From Planctomycetota bacterium (GTDB lineage: Bacteria > Planctomycetota > Planctomycetia > Gemmatales > Gemmataceae), in the NCBI GenBank assembly GCA_016195405.1, contig JACPZP010000019.1, forward strand, positions 1 through 64,000: 64,000 bases of DNA, written 5' to 3'. Within the stretch, counting starts at the first letter, position 1; every line of letters begins with the position of its first letter. Below the pieces are notes generated by a model that was not told where the DNA came from, made no database searches, and saw nothing but the letters and a program-made list of their open reading frames with translations. Below are positions 38,398-47,000 of this stretch, one piece after another. Made by a program: the position numbers and the translations under genes.

Positions 38398-39015
38398 CTA
38401 CGTGGCAAAGACTCCGGCCTTTTCCAGATACTCCAGCAGAACGACGGTCGCCTGCTGCGGCGAGGTGTTGGTCGCGTCGATGGTCAGCTCCGGTTTGAGG
38501 GGTTCTTCGTAGGGGTCATCGATGCCGGTGAAGTTCTTCAGCTGACCGGCGCGGGCCTTCTTGTAAAGGCCTTTGGGGTCGCGCGTCTCACACGTGGCGA
38601 TTGGCGTGTTTACGTGGATTTCGACGAACGGCAGCTTGCCCTCGACGTGCAACGCGCGCGCCGCGTCGCGGTCCTTGCGGTAGGGACTAATGAAGCTGGT
38701 CATGGTGATGATCCCGCAATCGGCGAAGAGCTTGGCGACCTCGCCGATTCGGCGAATGTTTTCTTCGCGATCGACGGCCGAAAAGCCGAGGTTCTTGTTC
38801 AGTCCGTGGCGAACATTGTCGCCATCGAGCACATACGCCAAACGGCCGCGTTGCACTAAGGCGTGCTCCAACGTGAAGGCAAAAGTGCTCTTACCGGACG
38901 CCGAGAGTCCCGTGAACCATAAGGTCGCGCCCTTCTGTCGCAGGAGGCCGCCGCGCTCCTCGCGCGTGACATGGCCTTCATGCCAGGTGATATTGGTCGC
39001 CTTGATGTCGGCCAT
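38398..39015 (-). CDS. cysC: Adenylylsulfate kinase
   Basis: The 205-residue protein has the P-loop GLSASGKST (36-44), DGDNVRHGLNKNLGFS and the FISPYRKDRD substrate region. It phosphorylates adenosine 5'-phosphosulfate to PAPS in sulfate assimilation or sulfation. It stands alone on the minus strand, with no cysD or cysN next to it. Length and motifs fit the family; in planctomycetes this activity could also serve sulfated polysaccharide metabolism, which is inference. Confidence 0.95.
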   Translation of the reverse strand: MADIKATNITWHEGHVTREERGGLLRQKGATLWFTGLSASGKSTFAFTLEHALVQRGRLAYVLDGDNVRHGLNKNLGFSAVDREENIRRIGEVAKLFADCGIITMTSFISPYRKDRDAARALHVEGKLPFVEIHVNTPIATCETRDPKGLYKKARAGQLKNFTGIDDPYEEPLKPELTIDATNTSPQQATVVLLEYLEKAGVFAT

Positions 39016-39096
39016 CAGTGCTTCCCCCGTTAGTTGAAAAAGGGTGTTCTATGAAGACGTGCGGCGTTGGGCATCGGCCCTTCAAGGCGGAAATTC

Positions 39097-40176
39097 TCAG
39101 GGAATCCGCGCCGACACGGAATTGACGCGGAATTCCAGCTCCTTGCGGGCGACCCGGCGTTCGGGACGAGTCTCGTCGGCGATTTGCAGGACCAGCGTGT
39201 AATTGCCCGGAGGCAACGGCGGCACAAAAAAAACGTAGTGGTTGTAGTAGTCCGTGAGCAATGTGCGACTGCGCAGAGGCGTCTTGCGGTCCGTGAAGTG
39301 CTTAAACCAGATCGGCTTCGATTCGGGGTCGGCGTAAGCCGGTCGAATTTCCAGACTGCTCGACAAGATGGTTTCATAAGCACCGCCACGCAGCTCGCTC
39401 GCGAAATTCCGCAATTCGACATACAGATGAACTACGTCGCCGTGCCGGGCCGGCGTGGTGGCGCTGAAACCGTGCCCCTCGGGCAGCGGGTTGTAAATGC
39501 CGTAGCTTTTAATCCAGTCGCAGCAGCACATCTTGTCGATTACAAACTCCATCCTTGGCCGCAACACGACCATAAGTCCCTTCAGCTGGTCCACGAGCGT
39601 CGCGATCTCCGGGCTGGTTAGCCGGTCAAGTCCTTGCTTGCTTAGGATGGCCATCACAGGCAGTAGCCGGATGAACACTTCCTGGGTTTCCGGCTCGTAG
39701 GCCTCGAGATGCTTGATTGCTTTCTGGTGCTGATTTGCAAGGATGCAGCGCATCGCCTCAACGAGGGGCTCGTCCTTGGGCGCCGGCTTCATGCTCTCTT
39801 GATATTGGCGAGCGGTATTCCGTGGCTGGTCGCCGCCATCAGGCGCTTGCAACGAAGCGGCGATGATCGACGGACGGGACGCCGGAACTTTCTTGACATG
39901 CGGCAGGACCTGTTGCAGGGACGGCCCCGTGTCTAGGACGTGAGCGATGGGGATTGGCTCCAACGTCTGGAGGTCGGTCCCCCCGTCAGCCGGATGGTGG
40001 TCCTTCGCCTGATTCTGGGTGACGAGGAAGGACTCGCTCTTTACCGTGACAGGGCGAACGAAGACTGGCTCTTCGTAAACAACGGCTTCGACGCTCGGAC
40101 TGCGCAAGCCCGCGCAACCGGCCACCAGGGCCAGCCAAAATGATCCCGAGAGCATGCAAACGAGACGCGGCGCCAT
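39097..40176 (-). CDS. Planctomycete lipoprotein of unknown function
   Basis: The 359-residue protein has a lipobox (SFWLALVAGC, Cys21) and a long low-complexity region (to about 130), then a C-terminal beta-rich domain (about 225-359; HGDVVHLYVELRNFASE, VFFVPPLPPGNYTLVLQIAD) and a CCCDW cluster at about 217-221. The ending looks like an immunoglobulin-like or carbohydrate-binding sandwich. No catalytic motif is visible. Probably anchored to a periplasm-facing membrane. Start ATG 40176; ATG 40155 is an alternative. Confidence 0.6.
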   Translation of the reverse strand: MAPRLVCMLSGSFWLALVAGCAGLRSPSVEAVVYEEPVFVRPVTVKSESFLVTQNQAKDHHPADGGTDLQTLEPIPIAHVLDTGPSLQQVLPHVKKVPASRPSIIAASLQAPDGGDQPRNTARQYQESMKPAPKDEPLVEAMRCILANQHQKAIKHLEAYEPETQEVFIRLLPVMAILSKQGLDRLTSPEIATLVDQLKGLMVVLRPRMEFVIDKMCCCDWIKSYGIYNPLPEGHGFSATTPARHGDVVHLYVELRNFASELRGGAYETILSSSLEIRPAYADPESKPIWFKHFTDRKTPLRSRTLLTDYYNHYVFFVPPLPPGNYTLVLQIADETRPERRVARKELEFRVNSVSARIP

Positions 40177-40323
40177 CCAGACCTCGACGGAGCGCGACGG
40201 GGGCCATCAACCCGACAGCCCCCGGGAAGGACGGCGTGATACCGCGGCTTCGCGAAAGCGTCAAGGCCGGAAAAGAGGCGCGCCGGAAATTTGCGAGGCC
40301 TTGGTAGATCGGGTGGGTTAGCG

Positions 40324-42054
40324 CTACCCTGCCGCCGTCTCTCGCTGCATAATGCGCTGCAAATCATTAAGAGTGGCGATGACGGTGAGCACGTCGCCCG
40401 GCGCCAGTCGGCCGTCTAAGTCGATGCTCTTGGCCGCGCCGTCCGAGCCGATGCGGTGCAAGACGACCATGTGAAACGCCTCGGCCAGCTTCTCGAGTGG
40501 CGTCTCAAGAAGGAGGGCGTCTTTTTCGCGCACGACTAGATCGAAAACGGCCACGAGGCAGCCGCGGCACAGGAAGATGCTGCGAACCCTGTCCCCAAAG
40601 AGCCGAGCCACGAAGGCGGGAGCGGCAAGTTCTGGAATCGAGAGAGCCAAGCGAACATTTGCGGCCTCGCGCAGCGTCTTCGCCAGAGCCGGATCGGTGA
40701 GACGGACAACGACGCGTTGGCTGGGGTTCAGCTCGCGCACCTGGAGCGCGATCTCGGTGTTCACCAAGTCGTTGCTGCTGGCGGCCACCACGGCGCGGGC
40801 CGCGGCAGCGTGAGCCTGTTTGAGGGCCTCAAGGACCGTTGCATCTCCGATGATCACCGCTGCCCCTAACCGCCGGGCGGTGGCGATGAATGGATTGTCG
40901 CGCGTGCGTTCAATCGCCACCACGCGTTCGCCCCGGCTCAAAAGCTCTTCAACGACGCGAAAGCCGACGTTGCCCAGCCCGCAGACGATGAGGTGCCCAC
41001 CGTCCGGAATGCGCCGTATCTCCAATGCCCCGCCGAGGTTGGCCCGGACCAGGTAGTTGGTGAAAATCGCGGTGAAGGCAGCGGTCAGCGCGGTGCCGAT
41101 GAGACGAAGGCCGCTGATGAACGCCTTCTGCCAGGTGCCGGGATCGACTTCGTTGCCGCGCATATCGGCGCCGGTCGCCATCAGGCTGATGGTGCGATAG
41201 AACGCGTCGATGATCGTGTCGTTCTTCATCCCTAGGTGAAAAACCATCATGCTGATCAGAATGACGCTCAAAAAAATGCTCGTGCACACCTTTACGGGCA
41301 GGTCGATCATGGTCACGCTGCGCCAAATGACCCGTCCCAGCCGGCGCACCGTGCCGGCCCAGAGAAGATCGGGAAACGACTCGTTTTCGCTTCGCGCCAA
41401 AAGCGGCGCCACTTCGTCGGCTGGGCCGCATACGACCAGTTGATCGCCGGACTGAACCACCGCGTCCGGCTTGATCGCAAGAGCAAAGGCGGCTTCCTGC
41501 CCCGCCGTGAAATGAGCAACGGGCGTAATGCGATGTTGCCTCCCCAGCGCCGCCAGCGTTTGACCTACCAAGATCGAACCCGTCGCCACCTGAAGCTCGG
41601 CAATCTTGTGGCGGGCGCCGTCAGCCATGCGGAAAACGCCCAGCGCGCCGCCGGTGCGGGCAATCAGCGCGAGCAGGGGACCGGCCAAACCCGAAGTGCT
41701 CAAGGCGTGGACATTCGCCACAGCCGAGCCTAATCGAGCCAGCAGGTTTTGATTGAACATTCGCACCACGACGCGGACCGTTGGATGGAGGTTGCGAATC
41801 AGCAGCACGGTTGACAGGTTGACGAGATCGTTGCTGGTGACGATGAGGACGCCCTTGGCATTGGCCAATCCGGCTTGCTCGAGAATCGCTGGCTGGCGGC
41901 AATCGCCGGAGACCAACTGCACACCTTCAAGCCGTGGATCGTCGGGCTTGCAGCAGCTGTCGATGACCGCGACCGCCATCCCCGCCGCTCGCAAATGCTC
42001 CAGCACGCGCAGTCCGACCTGCCCAAGTCCGCACAAGATATAATGCTGCTCCAT
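40324..42054 (-). CDS. Double RCK/TrkA-domain protein with channel-like middle
   Basis: The 576-residue protein has an unusual order: RCK/TrkA-N (GLGQVGLRV at 9-17), TrkA-C (about 150-235), a two-helix membrane segment (about 265-345) and a second TrkA-N (CGLGNVGFRVVEELL) plus TrkA-C. The pore-loop stretch between the helices is SLMATGADMRG instead of the usual T-x-G-Y-G-D selectivity filter. So it may be a nucleotide-sensing K+ transport regulator rather than a K+ channel. Start ATG 42054 (GGAA upstream); a GTG at 42066 is possible. Confidence 0.8.
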   Translation of the reverse strand: MEQHYILCGLGQVGLRVLEHLRAAGMAVAVIDSCCKPDDPRLEGVQLVSGDCRQPAILEQAGLANAKGVLIVTSNDLVNLSTVLLIRNLHPTVRVVVRMFNQNLLARLGSAVANVHALSTSGLAGPLLALIARTGGALGVFRMADGARHKIAELQVATGSILVGQTLAALGRQHRITPVAHFTAGQEAAFALAIKPDAVVQSGDQLVVCGPADEVAPLLARSENESFPDLLWAGTVRRLGRVIWRSVTMIDLPVKVCTSIFLSVILISMMVFHLGMKNDTIIDAFYRTISLMATGADMRGNEVDPGTWQKAFISGLRLIGTALTAAFTAIFTNYLVRANLGGALEIRRIPDGGHLIVCGLGNVGFRVVEELLSRGERVVAIERTRDNPFIATARRLGAAVIIGDATVLEALKQAHAAAARAVVAASSNDLVNTEIALQVRELNPSQRVVVRLTDPALAKTLREAANVRLALSIPELAAPAFVARLFGDRVRSIFLCRGCLVAVFDLVVREKDALLLETPLEKLAEAFHMVVLHRIGSDGAAKSIDLDGRLAPGDVLTVIATLNDLQRIMQRETAAG

Positions 42055-42171
42055 GGTCGATTCCACGATTGGCGCTTTGGTCGGGTATTGATCCGGGTTA
42101 TAGTAGGTTATTCGGTTGGAGGGGGCTGGCTTTTAGATTCCTGTCGCGCGAAACCGGGAGCGGGGTAGTTA

Positions 42172-43584
42172 ATGCACTGTGGCCGTTACATTCCGATTAT
42201 TTCTCGCCGCGACATGCTGCTGCGGTGCGCCAATGGATTCGGCGCCGTCGCGCTGGCCGCGCTCCTTAACGACCGGGCAACGTCGCAACAGCGCTCGGAC
42301 AATCCACTGGCCCCGCGCCGACCGCACTTCGAACCGAAGGTCCGCAGCGTCATCTTCCTCTACATGGACGGCGGGCCATCCCAGGTCGATACCTTCGATC
42401 CCAAGCCGCGCCTGGATCGCGAACATGGCCGGCCCATCCGCACGCGCGTCGAGCCGACGCAGTTCAACAGCATTGGCACGGTGATGCGCTGCCCTTGGCC
42501 TTTTCGGCGTTACGGCCAAAGCGGCATTCCGGTCAGCGACCTATTCCCCTTCACGGCCCAGCACGTCGATGACCTCGCGGTCGTGCGCTCGGTCGTGTCG
42601 AACTTCTCGGAACACACGAGCGCCAACTATTTCCTGCACGCCGGCCATGGCCAGCAGGGCCGGCCCAGCATGGGCGCTTGGGTCACTTACGGCCTCGGCA
42701 GCGAATGCCAAAACCTGCCGGCGTTTGTCGTCCTTGATTCCGGGCAGATTCCTCCGGGCGGACTCGATTGCTTCGGCTCGGGATTCTTGCCGGCGGCCTT
42801 TCAGGGTTCGCTTTTCCGCAGCGGCAATGAACCCGTCGCCGATCTACGGCCCGCAGGCAACGCGCGGAATTTCCAGGACAAAATGGGATTGATTCGCCGG
42901 CTCGACCAAGCTTCCCGTGAGCGCGCGGGCGGCGGCGACGCGCTCGATGCCGCCATCGCCAACTTCGAACTGGCTGCCCGCATGCAGACCGCCGTCCCGG
43001 AGTTAATGGATTTGACCGGCGAGACCCGTGCCACCCGGCGGCTCTACGGCCTCGATGATCGGGTTACGGAAATTTACGGCCAACGCTGCCTCATCGCGCG
43101 ACAGCTGGTCGAACGTGGCGTCCGCTTCGTCGAAGTGTTGTGTCCGCCCGTCGGCGGCGATCGCTGGGACCAGCACAGCAACCTCTTCGAAGGCCATCTC
43201 GCCAACGCCCGCGCCACCGACAAGCCGGTCGCCGCTTTGCTCACCGATCTCAAAGCGCGCGGCTTGCTTAATTCCACCCTAGTGATCTGGGGCGGTGAGT
43301 TTGGCCGCACGCCGATGGCACAAGGCTCAGATGGCCGCGACCACAACCCCTTCGGCTTTACGGTGTGGTTGGCAGGCGGCGGCATCAAAGGTGGCACCAT
43401 CTACGGCGCCACCGACGACTACGGCTACCACGCCATCGAGAACAAAGTCGAGATCCACGACCTGCACGCCACCATGCTTCACCTTCTCGGTATGGAGCAC
43501 ACCCGCCTCACCTATCGTTTCGGCGGCCGCGACATGCGACTGACGGACGTGCATGGAGAAGTGGTGCAAGGGATTCTGTCGTGA
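42172..43584 (+). CDS. DUF1501 exported protein, copy 2
   Basis: The 470-residue protein has a Tat-type signal (SRRDMLLRCANGFGAVALA) and the DUF1501 landmarks SVIFLYMDGGPSQVDTFDPKP, VRSVVSNFSEHTSANYFLH, GGEFGRTPMAQGSDGRDHNP and ENKVEIHDLHATMLHLLGM. It is a paralogue of the protein at 35050 but more distant than tandem copies, and no PSCyt/PSD1 gene is adjacent on this side. Start ATG 42172. It should act outside the cytoplasm. Confidence 0.92.
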   Translation: MHCGRYIPIISRRDMLLRCANGFGAVALAALLNDRATSQQRSDNPLAPRRPHFEPKVRSVIFLYMDGGPSQVDTFDPKPRLDREHGRPIRTRVEPTQFNSIGTVMRCPWPFRRYGQSGIPVSDLFPFTAQHVDDLAVVRSVVSNFSEHTSANYFLHAGHGQQGRPSMGAWVTYGLGSECQNLPAFVVLDSGQIPPGGLDCFGSGFLPAAFQGSLFRSGNEPVADLRPAGNARNFQDKMGLIRRLDQASRERAGGGDALDAAIANFELAARMQTAVPELMDLTGETRATRRLYGLDDRVTEIYGQRCLIARQLVERGVRFVEVLCPPVGGDRWDQHSNLFEGHLANARATDKPVAALLTDLKARGLLNSTLVIWGGEFGRTPMAQGSDGRDHNPFGFTVWLAGGGIKGGTIYGATDDYGYHAIENKVEIHDLHATMLHLLGMEHTRLTYRFGGRDMRLTDVHGEVVQGILS

Positions 43585-43871
43585 GTCGGACAAATTCGAA
43601 ATTCCCGGTACGGTAACGCAGGACACGAGGCAGAATCACTTGCGCTGCGCTCCCCGGGGGAGAGCCGCGCAAAGCATTTTCGGTCGAATTCGGCGTAACG
43701 TTTTGGCAAGACGCGACATAATGCTTTGCACGGGAGCCGCGCAAAGCATTTCCCGAAGAGCGGCCAAGGGATTGAGTTTTCTGAGTTCTGTGCTTGCTTC
43801 TTTACGGAGGAATGAGTACGGGACACGGCGAGGCGACAGGAATCGCCTCTTTCCAACCCAAGGAGGCTGCC

Positions 43872-44858
43872 GTGTCCCCCCGAATTCTCCTGCTTGCCGG
43901 GTTTTCGATCGCCCTACTTGCCTTCCCCGATGAGAGTTTCGCCCGCCAGCGTCGCTTCTTCCCCAATAGCATTCGAAAGGTGCGCGATACCCGTCCGACT
44001 TCAACCGGCGATTCACCTTGGCAGGCAGTGGAGGACCTTCAAGAGCCTCGCCAGAAAAAGGAAGAGGTTACGCTCGAACTCCGCATCGCTACCACCTCCC
44101 CGGAAGCTTTTCGCGGCCTCCACCAGGACATGAAACTCAAACTTCGCAGGGAAATGCCGACGGCGTCGGATGACGACAAGCGAACGGTAAGGCCCGCGGG
44201 ACCTTGTGAGTCGGGGTTCGTAAACGATAAGCAAGTTTGGACACTTTTGGACAAGCTTCAACAGTGCAGGACCACAAGCATAATGCAGGCCCCAAAGACA
44301 ACAACTGCCAGCGGCGAGTTGGCTGTTGTCAACGTCACCGATCAACAGTTCTTCATCACAGCCGTTGAAGTCAAATACGATGGCGACGACGTCATCACGG
44401 CTCCACGCAATGTGCCCTTTACTATTGGCCTCCACGTTAGCTCCCGCTCCACGGTGTCGGCCGACGGAGGCTTCGTGCACGTGCAACTCGAAGGCTTCTC
44501 ATGCAGCCTGGCCGCAAAACCGAAAATCCAGCCAGTTCAGTTGCCAATGAAGCGCAAAAACGACGAAGGCAAAGTCGAAACGGAAGTTTTCACGATCTAC
44601 ATGCAGAATCCCAAGTTCATCAAAGTCCAGTTCACGCGCGACATGACGATTCCGGACGGCGGCACGATGCTCGTCAATCTCGGCACGTATTCAGCGGAAG
44701 AGCGCGACGATGCCGTCTCGTGGGTCACCGAGTTATTGTTCGGCCAACCGATAACGACAACCGTGGAGCGTCAGATGCTGCTCATGGTAACGCCGCGGAT
44801 CGTAACGCGCCAAGGTGCGGATTCTCCTGTGCGCGTTCACGGCGGCGTCGGCCCGTGA
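43872..44858 (+). CDS. Secretin-like exported protein, copy 1
   Basis: The 328-residue protein starts at GTG 43872 (AGGAGG at 43861-43866) with a signal peptide ending SFA, then RQRRFF. An N-terminal alpha/beta part (TLELRIATTSPEAFRGLHQ) and a C-terminal part with IPDGGTMLVNLG and ERQMLLMVTPRIVTR match the secretin end pattern (V-P-D-G-x-T-x-x-x-G and E-R-E-L-L-I-x-V-T-P-R-I-V). It lacks the length of a full secretin and ends with VRVHGGVGP. Probably an outer-membrane ring-like or remnant protein. A paralogue follows. Confidence 0.65.
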   Translation: MSPRILLLAGFSIALLAFPDESFARQRRFFPNSIRKVRDTRPTSTGDSPWQAVEDLQEPRQKKEEVTLELRIATTSPEAFRGLHQDMKLKLRREMPTASDDDKRTVRPAGPCESGFVNDKQVWTLLDKLQQCRTTSIMQAPKTTTASGELAVVNVTDQQFFITAVEVKYDGDDVITAPRNVPFTIGLHVSSRSTVSADGGFVHVQLEGFSCSLAAKPKIQPVQLPMKRKNDEGKVETEVFTIYMQNPKFIKVQFTRDMTIPDGGTMLVNLGTYSAEERDDAVSWVTELLFGQPITTTVERQMLLMVTPRIVTRQGADSPVRVHGGVGP

Positions 44859-44922
44859 GCAGAGTTACGTTTGCTTTCCCTATTCCCCAGATCCCCATTT
44901 GCTTTTGGCACGAGGAGGCGCC

Positions 44923-46257
44923 ATGTCCTTCAGACTTCCACTTTGTATCGGTTTGGTCGCGGTCTTGTGCGGCTTCGTCGACGAAGCTTCCGCCCGGCAG
45001 CGACGTTTGTTCGGTCGAACCCGCGCCATGATCGTGGAGTCGCGACCGGAACCGACTCTTACGAAGAGCGAGATTGAGACGAGTGACACTGACGTCAACG
45101 GAAAGCTCGCGCAAGTCGTGTACCCAGTGGCTGATCTCGTCGTCCCAATTCAAACACGCGAGACTCTCGAAGTTGGGCCGCTCCCGGGCCCCCTCATGAA
45201 CGACAGGAAAGGTTTCGTTCCTTGGCAAGCCTCGCAATCGAAGCCGCAAGCATTGCAGGCTACGAGCGAAGATGACCTGATCAACCTTGTAACAAGCAGC
45301 GTGGCCTCCAAGACTTGGAACGGCCGAGGAGGCCGCGGCACCATTCAGTATTTCCCCCTTGGGATGTCCCTTGTAGTAAACCAAACCAAGGAGGTCCAAG
45401 AGGAAGTCAAAAACCTGTTAACGTCTCTGCAGAAGCTGTACACGCTTGAGGTCGGAGTCGAAATCAACATCTTCACCGCGGCGCCCGAGACCTTTGCGCG
45501 CGCCTGTAAGAACTTGAATTTGAAATGGGCCGAAATGAAGGCGCCGCCGTCGAAAGCGGAGATATGCGTGGTCCCTCTCCAGGGTTCGCGCGGCAGCACA
45601 ACCCTAAGCAGCGACGACTTAAAGCACCTTCTCAACCAACTTCAGGACGACTCCAAGACCACGATCGCACAGCAACCGAAGTTGACGTTATTCAACGATC
45701 AAAAAGTGGTTGCAGAGTTTACGAAAGAGAAGTTGTATCTCACACGCATGGAGCTGATCGGAGACGGCGACAACCTATACTTCTCTCCGCAGAACACTCC
45801 ATTCAAGACGGGCCTTCGCCTCGGTCTTCATCCCGTCGTTTCCGGCGATCGGCGCTATGTCAGGCTGGAAATCAACGGCTCATGGGCGCACCTCGCCGGT
45901 CAACTCGAGTTACAGCCAGTCCAAATGCCGATAAAGAAGAAAAACGAACACGGAAAGTTGGAGGAAGTGACGTTTCAGATGTTCCTTGCCAAGCCTCGAT
46001 TCGCCCGAGTGCACCTCAAGCAAGATGTGTCCGTGCCTGACGGCGGCACGTTGCTGTGCAACTGCGGAGTGGTACCAATGGAAATTCGAAATGAACTCCT
46101 TGCGACGGTAACGGAATTCTTGTTCGGTCGCGAAATGACCGTAACTGAGGACCGCCAAGTGCTGGTCCTGATTACGCCGCGCGTCATCGTCCATGCCGCC
46201 GAAGAGCAAGCATTTCACATGACGCCGGTGCGCGTTCATGGCAGCGTTGGTCCGTGA
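44923..46257 (+). CDS. Secretin-like exported protein, copy 2
   Basis: The 444-residue protein starts at ATG 44923 (GAGGAGG 5 bases upstream), with a signal peptide ending EASA followed by RQRRLF, exactly as in copy 1. The middle has LGMSLVVNQTKEVQEEVKNL (a short N-domain as in secretins and ring-forming proteins) and FTAAPETFARACKNLNLKW. The end has VPDGGTLLCNCG, TVTEDRQVLVLITPRVIV and VRVHGSVGP. So it is a longer relative of copy 1. Export apparatus or ring assembly is a guess; no partner genes are adjacent. Confidence 0.65.
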   Translation: MSFRLPLCIGLVAVLCGFVDEASARQRRLFGRTRAMIVESRPEPTLTKSEIETSDTDVNGKLAQVVYPVADLVVPIQTRETLEVGPLPGPLMNDRKGFVPWQASQSKPQALQATSEDDLINLVTSSVASKTWNGRGGRGTIQYFPLGMSLVVNQTKEVQEEVKNLLTSLQKLYTLEVGVEINIFTAAPETFARACKNLNLKWAEMKAPPSKAEICVVPLQGSRGSTTLSSDDLKHLLNQLQDDSKTTIAQQPKLTLFNDQKVVAEFTKEKLYLTRMELIGDGDNLYFSPQNTPFKTGLRLGLHPVVSGDRRYVRLEINGSWAHLAGQLELQPVQMPIKKKNEHGKLEEVTFQMFLAKPRFARVHLKQDVSVPDGGTLLCNCGVVPMEIRNELLATVTEFLFGREMTVTEDRQVLVLITPRVIVHAAEEQAFHMTPVRVHGSVGP

Positions 46258-46277
46258 GTTGCAACGGAAGCGAGCTG

Positions 46278-46757
46278 CTACGGAAGCGAAATCTGCAGGA
46301 TTGCGAACCGTACCGTCCCCATCGGCACTTGGATGTCCGCAACTTCGCCGACCTTCTTGCCCAGGAGCCCTTGGCCGATGGGACTGGTGGTGAGAATTCG
46401 GTTGTTGTTGTAATCCTCCTCCCCGGGACCGACGAGGATGAAGATTTCCTCCTCTTCCAAGTCGAGGTCCTTCACCTTGACCATGGACCCGAAGACGACG
46501 GTGTCCGTGGGAAGGTTGTTCTTGTCAATGAAGTAGGCTCGGGCCAGGCGGTCTTGCAGGTCGTTGATCTTGGCCTGCAAGATGCCCTGGTCCTCGCGGG
46601 CGGCGTGGTATTCGGCGTTCTCACTAAGGTCTCCCATGTCGCGGGCGGCGGCCACTCGGCGCGTAATCTCGATCATCTCGATGTTCTGCATCCGATAGAG
46701 GTCCGCCTTGAGCTTCTCGTAACCTTCCCGGGTTATGGGGATGCGCTCGGTCGACAT
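46278..46757 (-). CDS. greA: Transcription elongation factor GreA
   Basis: The 159-residue protein has the N-terminal coiled coil (GYEKLKADL..., RDMGDLSENAEYHAAREDQ with the acidic tip) and the FKBP-like C-terminal domain (TTSPIGQGLLGKKVGEVADI). GreA enters the RNA polymerase secondary channel and rescues backtracked complexes. ATG 46757 was chosen over 46871 since the family starts here and AGGAGA lies upstream. Length equals the E. coli protein. Confidence 0.96.
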   Translation of the reverse strand: MSTERIPITREGYEKLKADLYRMQNIEMIEITRRVAAARDMGDLSENAEYHAAREDQGILQAKINDLQDRLARAYFIDKNNLPTDTVVFGSMVKVKDLDLEEEEIFILVGPGEEDYNNNRILTTSPIGQGLLGKKVGEVADIQVPMGTVRFAILQISLP

Positions 46758-47000
46758 GGGGCTGCGTCTCCTCTGTGGGCCGGCTTCCCGAGGTTCTGGA
46801 TTGGGCGAAACGGGCTTGCCGGCATCAAGAAACCAGGAACACAAAACCGCAGCCGTTTGGAGTTTCCTCATGAGGGAAGCCTCCGCGCCGCGGCTGCGGG
46901 ATGTCTCGAACCGAAGTTTGAAGTCCCTATTCTATGCCGGCGCCGATCACCCGGACACCTTATCTTTGCGGTGTGCACGAAATCTGTAAAGAGAGTATCG

